64,000 nucleotides of DNA from Actinoallomurus sp050942425 (GTDB taxonomy: Bacteria; Actinomycetota; Actinomycetes; Streptosporangiales; Streptosporangiaceae), in the NCBI RefSeq assembly GCF_050942425.1, contig NZ_CP192063.1, positions 1,302,001-1,366,000 of the forward strand. Direction: 5' to 3'. A model generated the notes under the pieces. It was not told the DNA's origin and ran no database searches. It saw only the letters and a list, made by a program, of their open reading frames with translations. The translations under genes were made by a program, and so were the position numbers. Positions 24,411 through 33,057 of this stretch are shown piece by piece. Position 1 is the first letter of the stretch. Each line of letters starts with the position of its first letter.

Positions 24411-25742
24411 TCATCTTCCTTTCGCGATGTGTTCGAGGTCGACCGGCCTGCGCGGGAGGTCGCGCATCCGGGGCAGCGGGGACGGCAGTAGCGGCAGGAC
24501 GCTCGCGACGCCGCCGATCACGGCGATCCAGAGGGTCGGACGCAGCCCGATCCGGTCGCCCAGCAGACCTCCGGCGAGCGCGCCGAGGGGCCTCGCCCCC
24601 GCGTTGAACGCCAGGTACGCGCCCTGGACGCGAGAGCGCAGGCGGCCCGGCGTCAGCGCCTGCTGGATCGCGTTGCCGCTGATGTCGCAGAGCATGAGGC
24701 CGAGCCCGCCCCCGAACTGGGCGAGCGTCATGAGCGCGACGGCGCCCCATCCGCCGTCCGGGGCGAGGGGGACCAGAGCCAGTGCCGCGGGGTACAGGAG
24801 CGAGCCGAGGACGTACGCGCGTCCCAGCCCGATGCGTCCGCTCGTCCTGCCGGTCACCGCGGAGCCGAGCAGGGCCCCGCAGGCGCCCACGCCGAGGGTG
24901 AGCCCGATCATCCCGGCCGACAGGCCGAGAGTGCGCGCGGCGAAGAGGATGACCAGGGCGAAGTACACGGAGTGGAAGAAGCTCAGGCTGGTCTCGGCGG
25001 CGAACTTCGCGCGGAGGGCCGGTGTCCGCCGTACGAAGGCGAGCCCTTCCCGGACGCCGTGGCCGGAGACGGCCCGATTCACCGGCTCGGGCGGCCGGAT
25101 CGACCGGAGCAGCAGCGCCGATCCGAGGAAGGAGGCGACGTCGATGATCAGGGCTATGGGCGCGGACATCATCTGGACGAGCACACCGGCGGCGCTCGGT
25201 CCGGCGACCCAGGAGAAGGAGTAGCTGCCGCGGATCAGGGAGTTGCCCTGGACGTACGACTCGCGTGGCACGACGGCGGTGAACAGCCCGACGGCGCTCA
25301 CGTTGAACAGGACGGCCAACGTGCCCGTCAGGAACGCGACGAGGTAGAGCTGGCCGAGGGTGAGCACGCCGAGCCAGTACGCCAGCGGCACCGACGCCAG
25401 GAGCACGGCCCGGCCCAGATCGGCGCTGACCATGGTCGCGCGGTGCTTGCCGTACCGGTCGGCGAACGCCCCCGCGTGCAGCGAGAACACCAGATTCGCC
25501 GCCGTGCCGGCGGCCGCGAGGAGTCCCGTCTCGGAGGCGGACGCGCCAAGAGTCAGGACCGCCGTCATCGGCAGGGCCACCACCGTCACCTGGTCGCCCA
25601 GATAGGAGATCGTCTGAGCGGCCCAGAGACGCCGGAACGCCCTCAGGCGCGACAGGTCGGGGAGCCGTTTGGCGATCCGGTCACGCCATGCCGGTTCGCG
25701 CCGGCCGCGAAGGCGCGGCGGCGGTGTCGTCTGCGAGAGCAT
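24411..25742 (-). CDS. MFS exporter (MFS_3/EntS-like)
   Basis: A 443-residue major facilitator with about twelve helices. The MFS motif A loop is GAFADRYGKHRATMVSADLGRA and a second copy GLLGDRIGLRP lies in the C-terminal half. RLWAAQTISYLGDQVTVVALPMTAVL is typical of the EntS-like drug/siderophore exporters. GGAG precedes ATG 25742. It is divergent from an XRE-cupin regulator with a palindrome in the 81-bp spacer, and overlaps functionally with the downstream acetyltransferase. Confidence 0.88.
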   Translation of the reverse strand: MLSQTTPPPRLRGRREPAWRDRIAKRLPDLSRLRAFRRLWAAQTISYLGDQVTVVALPMTAVLTLGASASETGLLAAAGTAANLVFSLHAGAFADRYGKHRATMVSADLGRAVLLASVPLAYWLGVLTLGQLYLVAFLTGTLAVLFNVSAVGLFTAVVPRESYVQGNSLIRGSYSFSWVAGPSAAGVLVQMMSAPIALIIDVASFLGSALLLRSIRPPEPVNRAVSGHGVREGLAFVRRTPALRAKFAAETSLSFFHSVYFALVILFAARTLGLSAGMIGLTLGVGACGALLGSAVTGRTSGRIGLGRAYVLGSLLYPAALALVPLAPDGGWGAVALMTLAQFGGGLGLMLCDISGNAIQQALTPGRLRSRVQGAYLAFNAGARPLGALAGGLLGDRIGLRPTLWIAVIGGVASVLPLLPSPLPRMRDLPRRPVDLEHIAKGR

Positions 25743-25790
25743 GGGATCTCCGAACCGAGCGGTGAACCGTCCGAAAAGTATGCTCTAGCT

Positions 25791-25801
25791 AAACTAAGTT
25801 T
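25791..25801. promoter_or_regulatory. operator palindrome AAACTAAGTTT
   Basis: A perfect 11-bp inverted repeat AAACT-A-AGTTT in an AT-rich island between the divergent exporter and XRE-cupin genes. TATGCT at 25779 may be a -10. It is the best candidate for the regulator's site. Confidence 0.5.
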
Positions 25802-25823
25802 GCCAATACCGAAGAGGGGTTCG

Positions 25824-26435
25824 ATGGCCACCGACGCGTCCGAGCCGCGCGACGACCGTGACTCCGGGCCGGGCTCCGGCTCTCGGCCGCGGATCGGAGA
25901 CCGGCTGCGGCGGGCGCGACGGCAGCGGGAGCTGACGATCGAACAGCTCGCCCAGGCCACCGGGCTGACCAAGGGATTCCTCTCCCAGGTCGAGCGGGAC
26001 CGGGCCAACGTGTCGGTCGCCTCGCTCCTGCGGATCTGCGAGGTGCTCGGCGTCCGGGTGGGAGAGCTGTTCGACGACGGGGAGTCCGGGCTGGTGCCGG
26101 GCGACCGCCGGCCCGCGCTGCACTTCGGCGGCAGCGGGGTCCAGGACTTCCTGCTCACCCCCCGCGCGAACCGGACCATCCAGGTCATCCAGTCGACGGT
26201 GGCGCCGGGCGGGAACAGTGAAGGGGACGGGGATCCGCCCTATCGCACCCGCTCCGACGCCCAGTTCATCCACGTCACGAAGGGAGAGTTCGAGATCACC
26301 CTCGACGGCGAGGTGCTCCGACTCAAAGCAGGGGACTCCCTGACCTTCACCGGCCGAGAGAAGCGAAGCTGGCGCAACCCGTCGGCGGACGAGGACGCCG
26401 AGCTGCTGTGGATGCTCACGCCCTCCCTGTTCTGA
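25824..26435 (+). CDS. XRE-cupin transcriptional regulator
   Basis: A 203-residue regulator. The helix-turn-helix at residues 24-80 (IGDRLRRARRQRELTIEQLAQATGLTKGFLSQVERDRANVS) is followed by a cupin_2 sensor (DAQFIHVTKGEFEITLDGEVLRLKAGDSLTFTGREKRSWRN). The PuuR-like architecture usually senses amines or small metabolites. ATG 25824 follows GAAGAGG. It is divergent from the MFS exporter operon and probably represses it. Confidence 0.9.
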   Translation: MATDASEPRDDRDSGPGSGSRPRIGDRLRRARRQRELTIEQLAQATGLTKGFLSQVERDRANVSVASLLRICEVLGVRVGELFDDGESGLVPGDRRPALHFGGSGVQDFLLTPRANRTIQVIQSTVAPGGNSEGDGDPPYRTRSDAQFIHVTKGEFEITLDGEVLRLKAGDSLTFTGREKRSWRNPSADEDAELLWMLTPSLF

Positions 26436-26467
26436 CCTGGCTTGATCACCGAGATGGATCTCGAGCG

Positions 26468-26499
26468 GGTAGAGGACCCCGGCGCCGGGGTCCTCTACC
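26468..26499. terminator. perfect bidirectional hairpin
   Basis: A 16-bp arm starting GGTAGAGGACCCCGG is followed directly by its exact reverse complement (32-bp palindrome). It lies between the convergent regulator and secreted-protein genes. Confidence 0.8.
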
Positions 26500-26518
26500 G
26501 CCGTGCCCAGGGCTGTTC

Positions 26519-27145
26519 TTATTTGATCTTTTGGGTGTAGACGACGCGGTCGACGAGGCGTTCGTGCTGGCCGGGTGGGGTGAAGTAGAGGTCGAAGGTG
26601 TGGTGGCCGTGTCGGCCGATGGTGATGACGGTGCGCATGGGGATGGTCTTGCCGAGGTATTCGGGGCCGAGTACGCCGGGGTCGGTGAACTCGCCGGGGA
26701 TGGACAGTACGGAGGAGGTCGCGGTGACGGGGTTGCCGCGGTAGGTCATGGCGGTGGGGGTGACGCTGTCGAAGGTGGTCCATTCGTAGCGGTGGTCGAT
26801 GTTGGAGAAGCCGAGGATGCCGAGGCGGTAGTAGTGGTTTCCGCCGAGGGTTCCTTGGGTCTGTTCTTCCAGGAAGCGGCCGCCGGTCTTGGTGATCCAG
26901 TGGGTGGTGACGGTGATGTCGTGGGAGACGATGGGTGTGCCGCCGCCGAGGATGTAGTTGGTCTTGACGGCCTTCCAGGTGCCGACCAGCGGGTCCAGTG
27001 CGCGTTGGTACGGGCCGGGGTTGAGGTTGTCGGCCGGGGTGGTGGAGGCAGAGGCGGGCCGGTGCTGAACGGACGCACCCGCCACACCGGTCAGACCGAC
27101 GACGAGGAGGGACGCCGCGATCGTGAGCGAGAACTTCTTGATCAT
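26519..27145 (-). CDS. secreted DUF1579-like protein
   Basis: A 208-residue exported protein. The signal peptide is MIKKFSLTIAASLLVVGLTG with cleavage near GAS or ASA. The mature part has LDPLVGTWKAVKTNYILGGG, a WITKTGGRFLEEQTQG strand and YEWTTFDSVTPTAMTYRG, matching the lipocalin-like DUF1579 pattern (start LxGxW, then repeated beta strands). Third codon positions are almost all C (ACC, CCC, GGC), unlike the mixed C/G of neighbouring genes, which may mean high expression or separate origin. Function unknown. Confidence 0.75.
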   Translation of the reverse strand: MIKKFSLTIAASLLVVGLTGVAGASVQHRPASASTTPADNLNPGPYQRALDPLVGTWKAVKTNYILGGGTPIVSHDITVTTHWITKTGGRFLEEQTQGTLGGNHYYRLGILGFSNIDHRYEWTTFDSVTPTAMTYRGNPVTATSSVLSIPGEFTDPGVLGPEYLGKTIPMRTVITIGRHGHHTFDLYFTPPGQHERLVDRVVYTQKIK

Positions 27146-27236
27146 GGTTCAACTCCGTTGGTCGATAGGTGATCGGTTACGCGGACCGGGCGAGTGCGGG
27201 CAGCCGGTCCTTATGCCGTCCCGCTCGCAGCGAGCC

Positions 27237-28640
27237 TCACGTCCGCCCGCCCCGCGGCAGCGTCAGCGTCGCCCCCGCCGTCAGTACGAGCCCGGCCGCC
27301 GCGGCCAGCATGCTCCACCGCATGCCGGCCAGGAACGTGTCCGCGCCCGCCAGTAGCGCCCCGAAGACCGCCACCGCGATCGCTCCGCCGACCTGGCGGC
27401 CGGTGTTGAGCACGGCGCCCGCGGTGCCGGCCCGGTCTGCGGGCACCGCGTCGAGCAGCATCGCGGTCAGCGCCGGCACCGCGAGCGCGCCGCCCAGGCC
27501 GACCGGCACCATCAGCAGTGCCACCGTCCACACATCGGTGTGCGCGCCGACCGTGGTCAACGCCACCAGCCCGGCCGTCCCGAGTAGCTGTCCCGCGACC
27601 ATCGGCACCCGCGGGCCGAACCGCCCGGCCAGCTTCGCCGAGGCCAGGTTCACCACCGCGACCAGTGCCGTCATCGGAATGAACATCAGGCCCGTGCGCA
27701 GCGCGGACTGCCCGCGCTCCTGCTGCAGGTACAGACTGAAGATGAACACCCCGCCGTAGTAGGCGGCATTGAGCATGAAACCGACCACCAGCGACACCGC
27801 CACCACCCGCGAGCGGAACAGCGGCAGCGGGAGCATCGGGTGCGCGCCCCTGGCCTGCGCCACGATGAAGGCGGCTGCCGCGGCCACGGCCACCAGCAGC
27901 GACACCACCACGGGTGGCCGGCCGAAACCCTCGGCGCCGCCCTCGATCACGCCGTACGTCAGCGCGCCCATCGCGACCACCGCCGTCACCTGCCCGACCG
28001 CGTCCAGCCGCGAGGGCAGCCGCGGGGAGGCCGGCACGCGGGCGAGCAGGGCGAGCGCCAGCAGGCCCGCCGGGAGATTGACGAAGAAGATCCACCGCCA
28101 CCCTACGGAAGCGGTGAGTGCCCCGCCGAGCACCGGCCCGGCCGCCACCGCGACGGCGCCGCCCACGGTCCAGATGGCGATCGCCCGCGCCCGCTTCGCC
28201 TGATCGGGAAAGCCCTGCCGGACCAGGGCGAGGGACGCCGGCATCATCACCGCCGCCGCGGCCCCCTGCACCAGTCGCGCGATCACCAGCACGCCGAGCC
28301 CGGGCGCGAACCCGCACGCCGCGGAGGCCAGCGCGAAGAGCACCAGCCCGCCGCCGAACGCCCGCCGGGCCCCGATGCGATCGGAGAGGGCGCCCGCGGA
28401 GAGCATCAGGGCGGCGAACATCAGCGTGTATCCGTCCACCACCCATTGCAGGCCGGACATGCCACCGCCGAGGCTGCGGCCGATGTGGGGCAGTGCGACG
28501 GTGACGATCAACGCGTCCAGCGAGATGAGGAAGAAGCCCAGCATGGCGGCGCCGAGCACCACCGGAGATCCGCCCCGGACCGCCTCCGGCGCCGCGACCG
28601 CGGTGCGGGCGGCAGCGGAGGGCGTGGGCAGGGATTTCAT
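27237..28640 (-). CDS. MFS drug exporter, DHA2 (14-helix) type
   Basis: A 467-residue exporter. Helix 1 has ISLDALIVTVALPHIGRSL, motif A is GALSDRIGARRAFGGGLVLF, motif C is AIWTVGGAVAVAAGPVLGGAL and GWRWIFFVNLPAGLLAL is diagnostic of the DHA2 family (EmrB/QacA type). AGGAGCG lies before ATG 28640. It is the second gene of a two-gene operon with an SDR, divergent from a LysR regulator. Substrates cannot be predicted. Confidence 0.9.
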   Translation of the reverse strand: MKSLPTPSAAARTAVAAPEAVRGGSPVVLGAAMLGFFLISLDALIVTVALPHIGRSLGGGMSGLQWVVDGYTLMFAALMLSAGALSDRIGARRAFGGGLVLFALASAACGFAPGLGVLVIARLVQGAAAAVMMPASLALVRQGFPDQAKRARAIAIWTVGGAVAVAAGPVLGGALTASVGWRWIFFVNLPAGLLALALLARVPASPRLPSRLDAVGQVTAVVAMGALTYGVIEGGAEGFGRPPVVVSLLVAVAAAAAFIVAQARGAHPMLPLPLFRSRVVAVSLVVGFMLNAAYYGGVFIFSLYLQQERGQSALRTGLMFIPMTALVAVVNLASAKLAGRFGPRVPMVAGQLLGTAGLVALTTVGAHTDVWTVALLMVPVGLGGALAVPALTAMLLDAVPADRAGTAGAVLNTGRQVGGAIAVAVFGALLAGADTFLAGMRWSMLAAAAGLVLTAGATLTLPRGGRT

Positions 28641-28687
28641 CAGGACGCTCCTGAGACGTTCAGATAGGCGATGGTCGACGGTGCGGT

Positions 28688-29548
28688 TCAGGCGTCGTCG
28701 AAGTCGGTGCCGCGCGAGACCGGCTCCCACTCCCGCAGCTCCTCGCGGATCGCGTCCGCGTGCACGACGAGGGCGTCGACGGCGTCGTTGCCGAGCGGCA
28801 GGCGCAGCGGCGTCTTCTCCGCGTCGAGCGCGGTGAGGATGGCGGCGGCGGCCTTCGCCGGGTCGCCGGGCTGCTGACCGTGGGCGCCGCCTGCCATCGT
28901 CCGGGTGGGGCCGACCGTTTCGGCGTAGGCGTCCATGGCCGCCGACTGGTAGAGCGCGCCGCCGAACAGGCTCGTACGGAAGGCGCCCGGCTCGACGATC
29001 AGCACCCTGATCCCGTACGGGGCGACCTCCTGCGCGAGTGCCTCGGACATCCCCTCGAGGGCGAACTTGGTCGCCGAGTACGCCCCGAACCCGGCGAACG
29101 ACAGTTGCCCGCCCATGCTGCTGATCTGCACGATGGCCCCGGATCGCCGGTCGCGCATGTGCGGCAGCACCGCCCGGGTGAGCGCGGCGGGGCCGAAGAA
29201 GTGCACGTCCATCAGGTCGCGGAACTCCCGGTCGGTCGTCTCCTCGACCGCGCCGATCTGGCTGTGGCCGGCGTTGTTGACGAGGACGTCGATCCGGCCG
29301 TACCAGAGCATGACCTCGGCGACGACGGCGGCGACACGGGCGGTGTCGGTGACGTCGAGCTGGACGGTGTTCACGCGGTCGGGGTGGGCGGCGACCAGGT
29401 CGTCAAGGGCCTCCGGCTTGCGGGCGGTGGCCACCACGGTGTCACCGGCGGCCAGTGCCGCCTCGGCGATCGACCGGCCGAAACCGGAGGACGCACCGGT
29501 GATCAACCAGACCCGGCCGCTCGCCTCACGCGTGTTCTCAATGCTCAT
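28688..29548 (-). CDS. short-chain dehydrogenase/reductase
   Basis: A 286-residue classical SDR. The cofactor site is LITGASSGFGRSIAEAAL, followed by LDVTD, NNAGHSQIGAVE, catalytic Ser in VQISSMGGQ and Tyr/Lys in AYSATKFALEGMSEALA. Arg at ATARKP suggests NADPH. GGAG precedes ATG 29548. It precedes the DHA2 exporter by 47 bp and is divergent from a LysR gene with a palindrome, the common arrangement of a LysR-activated small-molecule response. Confidence 0.9.
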   Translation of the reverse strand: MSIENTREASGRVWLITGASSGFGRSIAEAALAAGDTVVATARKPEALDDLVAAHPDRVNTVQLDVTDTARVAAVVAEVMLWYGRIDVLVNNAGHSQIGAVEETTDREFRDLMDVHFFGPAALTRAVLPHMRDRRSGAIVQISSMGGQLSFAGFGAYSATKFALEGMSEALAQEVAPYGIRVLIVEPGAFRTSLFGGALYQSAAMDAYAETVGPTRTMAGGAHGQQPGDPAKAAAAILTALDAEKTPLRLPLGNDAVDALVVHADAIREELREWEPVSRGTDFDDA

Positions 29549-29626
29549 GTCGCTGACTCCAATCGAAGATGTCTCCGTTATGTCAGCGGATGGAGCGGGG
29601 CGTCCAAGACAGAAGATCGTTTGAGC

Positions 29627-29643
29627 GATAAAGAGCGTTTATC
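29627..29643. promoter_or_regulatory. LysR-type operator GATAAA-N5-TTTATC
   Basis: GATAAAGAGCGTTTATC is a perfect 17-bp inverted repeat containing a T-N11-A core. It overlaps the -10 of the LysR gene, predicting autoregulation. Confidence 0.7.
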
Positions 29644-29645
29644 AT
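29640..29645 (+). promoter_or_regulatory. -10 hexamer of leaderless lysR-type gene
   Basis: TATCAT, 6 nt before GTG 29652. Confidence 0.6.
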
Positions 29646-29651
29646 CGCAGC

Positions 29652-30539
29652 GTGGAGCTTCGTCAGTTGCGCTACCTGATCGCGATCGACGACGAGGGGA
29701 ACGTCGGCCGTGCCGCCGAGCGGCTGTTCGTCAGTCAGCCCGCCCTCTCGTACGCCCTCAAGAACCTCGAGGCGGAGTTCGGCGTACGGCTGTTCGACCG
29801 GCACGCCGGCGGTGTGACCGCCACCCCGGCGGGGCGTGACGTGATCACCGAGGCCCGCCGTACGCTCCGCCAGGCCGAACGCGTCACCGCCGCCGCCGAA
29901 CGCCACCGCAGGGGCGCGACCGGCGTGCTACGGGTGGGGTTCGAGGCGAGCGGCGCGGGGGAGTTGACGACACGCGCCCGCGCGGAGTTCGCCCGCCGCC
30001 ATCCGGGCGTACGGGTCGAGCCCAAGCGGTTCGACTGGGGCGAGGAGGCGTCGGCGCTGCGGGACGGCCGCGTCGACGTCGCCTTCGTCTGGCTGCCCGC
30101 CGACCTGACCGGAATGCGCAGCGAGATCGTCCATACCGAGGCGAGAGTGGTCGGCCTGCCCGCCGGGCACCCGCTCGCCGGCCGTACGGAGATGTCGATC
30201 CTCGACGTCAAGGACGAGCCCCTCATGTGGACCGAACGCGCGCCGCGCGCGTGGGTCGACTGGTGGGCGGTCAACCCACGGCCGGACGGATCGGCCCCGC
30301 GCTGGGGGCCGACCAACGACAACGTCGAGGAGATGCTGGAGCAGGTCGCGGAGGGCGTCGCGATCTGCTTCGCGCCCATGAGCATGGCCCGCTACTACGC
30401 CCGGCCCGACCTCGCCTGGGTTCCGCTCACCGACGTCGAGCCGCTTCGCGTCGCACTCGCCTGGCCCGCCACCACGGACAACCCGCTGGTCCACGGCTTC
30501 GCCCACGTCGTGGGAGAACTCGCCGCCGACCGCAGGTAG
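29652..30539 (+). CDS. LysR-family transcriptional regulator
   Basis: A 295-residue LTTR. The N-terminal helix-turn-helix is MELRQLRYLIAIDDEGNVGRAAERLFVSQPALSYALKNLEAEFGVRLFDR; the rest is the two-lobed effector domain (VLRVGFEASGAGELTTRARAEFARRHPGVRVE). GTG 29652 is the likely 5' end of a leaderless mRNA whose -10 is covered by the operator. It is divergent from the SDR-exporter operon, its probable target. A relic of a related gene's 3' end occurs at 32131. Confidence 0.92.
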   Translation: MELRQLRYLIAIDDEGNVGRAAERLFVSQPALSYALKNLEAEFGVRLFDRHAGGVTATPAGRDVITEARRTLRQAERVTAAAERHRRGATGVLRVGFEASGAGELTTRARAEFARRHPGVRVEPKRFDWGEEASALRDGRVDVAFVWLPADLTGMRSEIVHTEARVVGLPAGHPLAGRTEMSILDVKDEPLMWTERAPRAWVDWWAVNPRPDGSAPRWGPTNDNVEEMLEQVAEGVAICFAPMSMARYYARPDLAWVPLTDVEPLRVALAWPATTDNPLVHGFAHVVGELAADRR

Positions 30540-30548
30540 AGCCGGTGC

Positions 30549-31223
30549 TCACCGGGCCGCGCGGTGGACCCGCTCGACGGTGCTCACCAGATCGGAGAGG
30601 TCGGGCAGGACAGCGTCCGTGATCGACGGATCGTCCTGCTCGCCCAGCCGATTGATCCACACCCGTGGAATGTTCAGCGCGTGGGCCGGCCGCATGTCGT
30701 GGAAGTAGCTCTGCGCGATGTGAACCCAGGTGTCCCGGGTGGCGCCGAAGGATTCCGCGAACCGGTGGAAGTGGTTGTGGTCGGGCTTGTAGCTGCCGAC
30801 ATCCTCTGCCGTCACGACCGCGTCGATCGGGACCACGAGCCGACGCTGGGTCTCTCCGATCACGTCACGGTCGCAGTTGGTCAGCAGCGCGATCCGCCAA
30901 CCGGCGTCGCGCAGCCGCGCCAGGGCAAGCCGCGTATCGGGGAAGACCGGCCAGTAGGGAATCCCCGTGGCCAGCACCGACGCGTCGTCCGGGAGCAGAT
31001 CGAGCCCCGCCTCCCCGGCCGCCCGGCGTAGCGACTCCGTGAGGACGTCTCGGTAGCGCATCGCCGGGAAGTCGCGCTGCACCTCGGGCTCGTGGCGGTT
31101 GTAGATCTCCAGCAACTCGGCGCCGCGACCGGGGAACAGCAGCTCAGCGCCGGTGGCGATCCCGTGCCGCCAGTCGACCAGGGTGCCGAAGCAGTCGAAC
31201 GTCGCCCAGCGGATCTCACTCAT
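30549..31223 (-). CDS. HAD-superfamily hydrolase (haloacid dehalogenase-like)
   Basis: A 224-residue hydrolase with the four HAD motifs: I FDCFGTLVDW (nucleophile Asp), II LLTNCDRD, III Lys in VGSYKPDHNHF and IV IAQSYFHDMRPA. The cap region between I and II suits the type II 2-haloacid dehalogenase/phosphatase group. AGGAGG precedes ATG 31223. It is divergent from a GntR regulator. Reaction (dehalogenation or phosphate removal) not decided by sequence. Confidence 0.88.
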   Translation of the reverse strand: MSEIRWATFDCFGTLVDWRHGIATGAELLFPGRGAELLEIYNRHEPEVQRDFPAMRYRDVLTESLRRAAGEAGLDLLPDDASVLATGIPYWPVFPDTRLALARLRDAGWRIALLTNCDRDVIGETQRRLVVPIDAVVTAEDVGSYKPDHNHFHRFAESFGATRDTWVHIAQSYFHDMRPAHALNIPRVWINRLGEQDDPSITDAVLPDLSDLVSTVERVHRAAR

Positions 31224-31475
31224 CGTCGCCTCCTGGGTGAAAGAACCAGACACGGTCAGTCTGCTATACAGTTATACAGGCGTGGTGAACCTCGGCGCGA
31301 AGCGGATCGCCGGCTTCCGCAGCGAGTTCCTGTTGCTCGGCGGACAGGGCCAGGACGGAGTCGTGCACCTGCTCGCGCCCGATCAGGGGACGCCTGGGGA
31401 CGTCATCTGCTGACGGATTGTCATGCTGTCTGACTGATAGTCTGAGAGCGTTCAGGACCGGGAGGGGTGCACCAG
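31224..31475. other. HAD/GntR divergent spacer with direct repeats
   Basis: TATACAG occurs twice in tandem (31265-31279) near the HAD start and GTCTGA twice near 31429-31445 before the GntR gene; either pair could be regulator half-sites. A 43-codon frame (GTG 31282 to TGA 31413, VVNLGAKRIAGFRSEFLLLGG) reads like part of a real protein but has no upstream signal and I cannot place it; it may be a gene fragment. Confidence 0.4.
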
Positions 31476-32108
31476 GTGGCCACGGCCTTGCAGACCACGA
31501 GCACACGCGACGCGCTCGTGGCCGAGGTTCGCCGCCGGATTCTCAGTGGTGACCTCAAGCCCGGCGAGCCGCTGACCGAGAACGGACTGGCGACGGAGTT
31601 CGGCGTGGCCAGGCCGACGGTGCGCTCGGCTCTGCAGGAGCTGGCCGCCAGGCACCTGGCACAGCGATCCGGCCGGTCGCTGCAGGTGCCCACGTTCACC
31701 CCGGACGACGTACGTGACCTGTTCTTCGTACGCACCCCGCTGGAGTTGGAGGCCGTGCGGCGGATCATCGCCGAGGGCCGATCACTGACGCCGGCCGAGG
31801 AGGCCCTCGCGGCGATGCAGGGTCTTCCGGAGACGGCGAGCTGGGGCGAGCGGGTCGAGGCGCACACGGCGTTCCACATCGCCCTCATCCACTGCGCGGG
31901 CAGCGAACGACTGGACCGGATCTATCCGGCCATGCAGGAAGAGATGCAGCTGTGCCTGGCCCAGCTCGGTGATTCCTACCCCGGGCCGCACGATCTGGCG
32001 GCCGAGCACTGGGCACTGCTGGAGGCCGTACGGTCCGGTGACCAGAAACGAGCCGTCACACAGATGCGAGAGCACCTGGAAGGGGCCATGCACGGCCTGA
32101 TCGGGTAG
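31476..32108 (+). CDS. GntR-family (FCD) transcriptional regulator
   Basis: A 210-residue regulator. The winged helix is TRDALVAEVRRRILSGDLKPGEPLTENGLATEFGVARPTVRSALQELAARHL. The C-terminal FCD all-helical domain has FFVRTPLELEAVRRI, HTAFHIALIHCAGS and AEHWALLEAVRSGDQKRAVTQMREHLE, with the His/Asp ligands typical of FadR-type sensors. GTG 31476 is preferred over 31467 because GGGAGGGG sits 8 nt before it. Divergent from the HAD hydrolase, its likely target. Confidence 0.9.
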   Translation: MATALQTTSTRDALVAEVRRRILSGDLKPGEPLTENGLATEFGVARPTVRSALQELAARHLAQRSGRSLQVPTFTPDDVRDLFFVRTPLELEAVRRIIAEGRSLTPAEEALAAMQGLPETASWGERVEAHTAFHIALIHCAGSERLDRIYPAMQEEMQLCLAQLGDSYPGPHDLAAEHWALLEAVRSGDQKRAVTQMREHLEGAMHGLIG

Positions 32109-32130
32109 CCGGTCCTCCGCGTCGAGTTCG

Positions 32131-32196
32131 TTGGTCCCCGGCTTCGCGCGCGTCGTAGGAGAACTCGCCGTCGGCACGCCGGCCGAGCGTCAGTAG
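32131..32196 (+). pseudogene. 3' relic of a LysR-type gene
   Basis: The frame reads LVPGFARVVGELAVGTPAERQ then TAG. The first 13 residues match the last residues of the intact LysR gene 1.6 kb upstream (LVHGFAHVVGELAADRR), with about 84% DNA identity over 42 bp. Nothing else of the gene remains. It overlaps the 3' end of the opposite secreted-protein gene. Confidence 0.7.
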
Positions 32197-32801
32197 ACGA
32201 TGGGGACGGCGTTGTAGAAGGCGAGGCCCTTTCCCGCCCAGCGGGCTTCGACCTCGAGCGTCCCGTGCCCACCGGCCGGTACCGCCCTCGTCGAGAGGAC
32301 CGCGCGGGTGGCGGCCTCGCGATAATTCTCACCGAGCTTCGAATGCTCGGTGGCCTCCGTGGCGTACGTCGCGATCCAGACGCTCGTCGGGTACGCCCGC
32401 TTGTCGTACTTCCCGTCCTTCTTCACCTGGGCCCACGCGGTTCCGCAGACGGTGGACCGCATGACGATGACGGTGCCGCCCCGCCTGCCCTTCGCCGTGC
32501 CCATCTCACCCATGACGGGAACCGTCCGTACGACCGTGCCCTGGTACTTGCCGTGCGCGGCGGCGCACATCTTTATGTCACGGCCGGTGTTCGCCGGGGC
32601 CGCGGTCGATACGACGAGGGACACCTTCGGGTCGCCGGACGCGGACCTGCCGGGCGCGCCGGCGGTCACCTTGGCCGCCGCGGCGGCGGTGGCGCTGGAC
32701 GCGGACGTGGACGGCGCGACGGAGTTCACCGTGACGGCGACGCCGGCGACGACGACCGCCGCGATCAGCACGGGCTTGCGCCGCCGGTTCTTGGTGTCCA
32801 T
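32190..32801 (-). CDS. secreted protein of unknown function
   Basis: A 203-residue protein with an N-terminal export signal (RRRKPVLIAAVVVAGVAVTVNS) and then an Ala/Ser/Thr-rich stretch. The mature part contains MCAAAHGKYQGTVVRTVPV, VCGTAWAQVKKDGKYDKRAYPTSVW and a C-terminal GTLEVEARWAGKGLAFYNAVPIVY. Two Cys could form a disulfide. GGGAGA precedes ATG 32801. I recognise no family. It stands alone between a GntR gene and a protein kinase gene. Confidence 0.75.
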   Translation of the reverse strand: MDTKNRRRKPVLIAAVVVAGVAVTVNSVAPSTSASSATAAAAAKVTAGAPGRSASGDPKVSLVVSTAAPANTGRDIKMCAAAHGKYQGTVVRTVPVMGEMGTAKGRRGGTVIVMRSTVCGTAWAQVKKDGKYDKRAYPTSVWIATYATEATEHSKLGENYREAATRAVLSTRAVPAGGHGTLEVEARWAGKGLAFYNAVPIVY

Positions 32802-33057
32802 CGGTATCTCCCCGAGCTCGCATGAGCGCGGTGCCGCACTCATGATCATGGGTCTCATAAAGGAAGATGTCCTTTAGGCCCCCAAAGTTGCTCGGGTTCG
32901 CCGGGAAATTTCGGCGTCCTGCGCACCGGAACGTTTAGCCGCAGGTCACGCCGTCGCCGCCATGCGAGGTCGTCGGCAGGTGCCCGGGTCGACCGCCGCT
33001 TCGTGCAAGATCTGGCCAAGATGTGCCGGCCCCTGAGAAGATGCCTATTAAGGAGAC

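Noticed and set aside
31282..31413. Small gene VVNLGAKRIAGFRSEFLLLGG
   Set aside because: It reads like a piece of a real protein but has no ribosome site or complete domain; kept only as a note within the intergenic entry.
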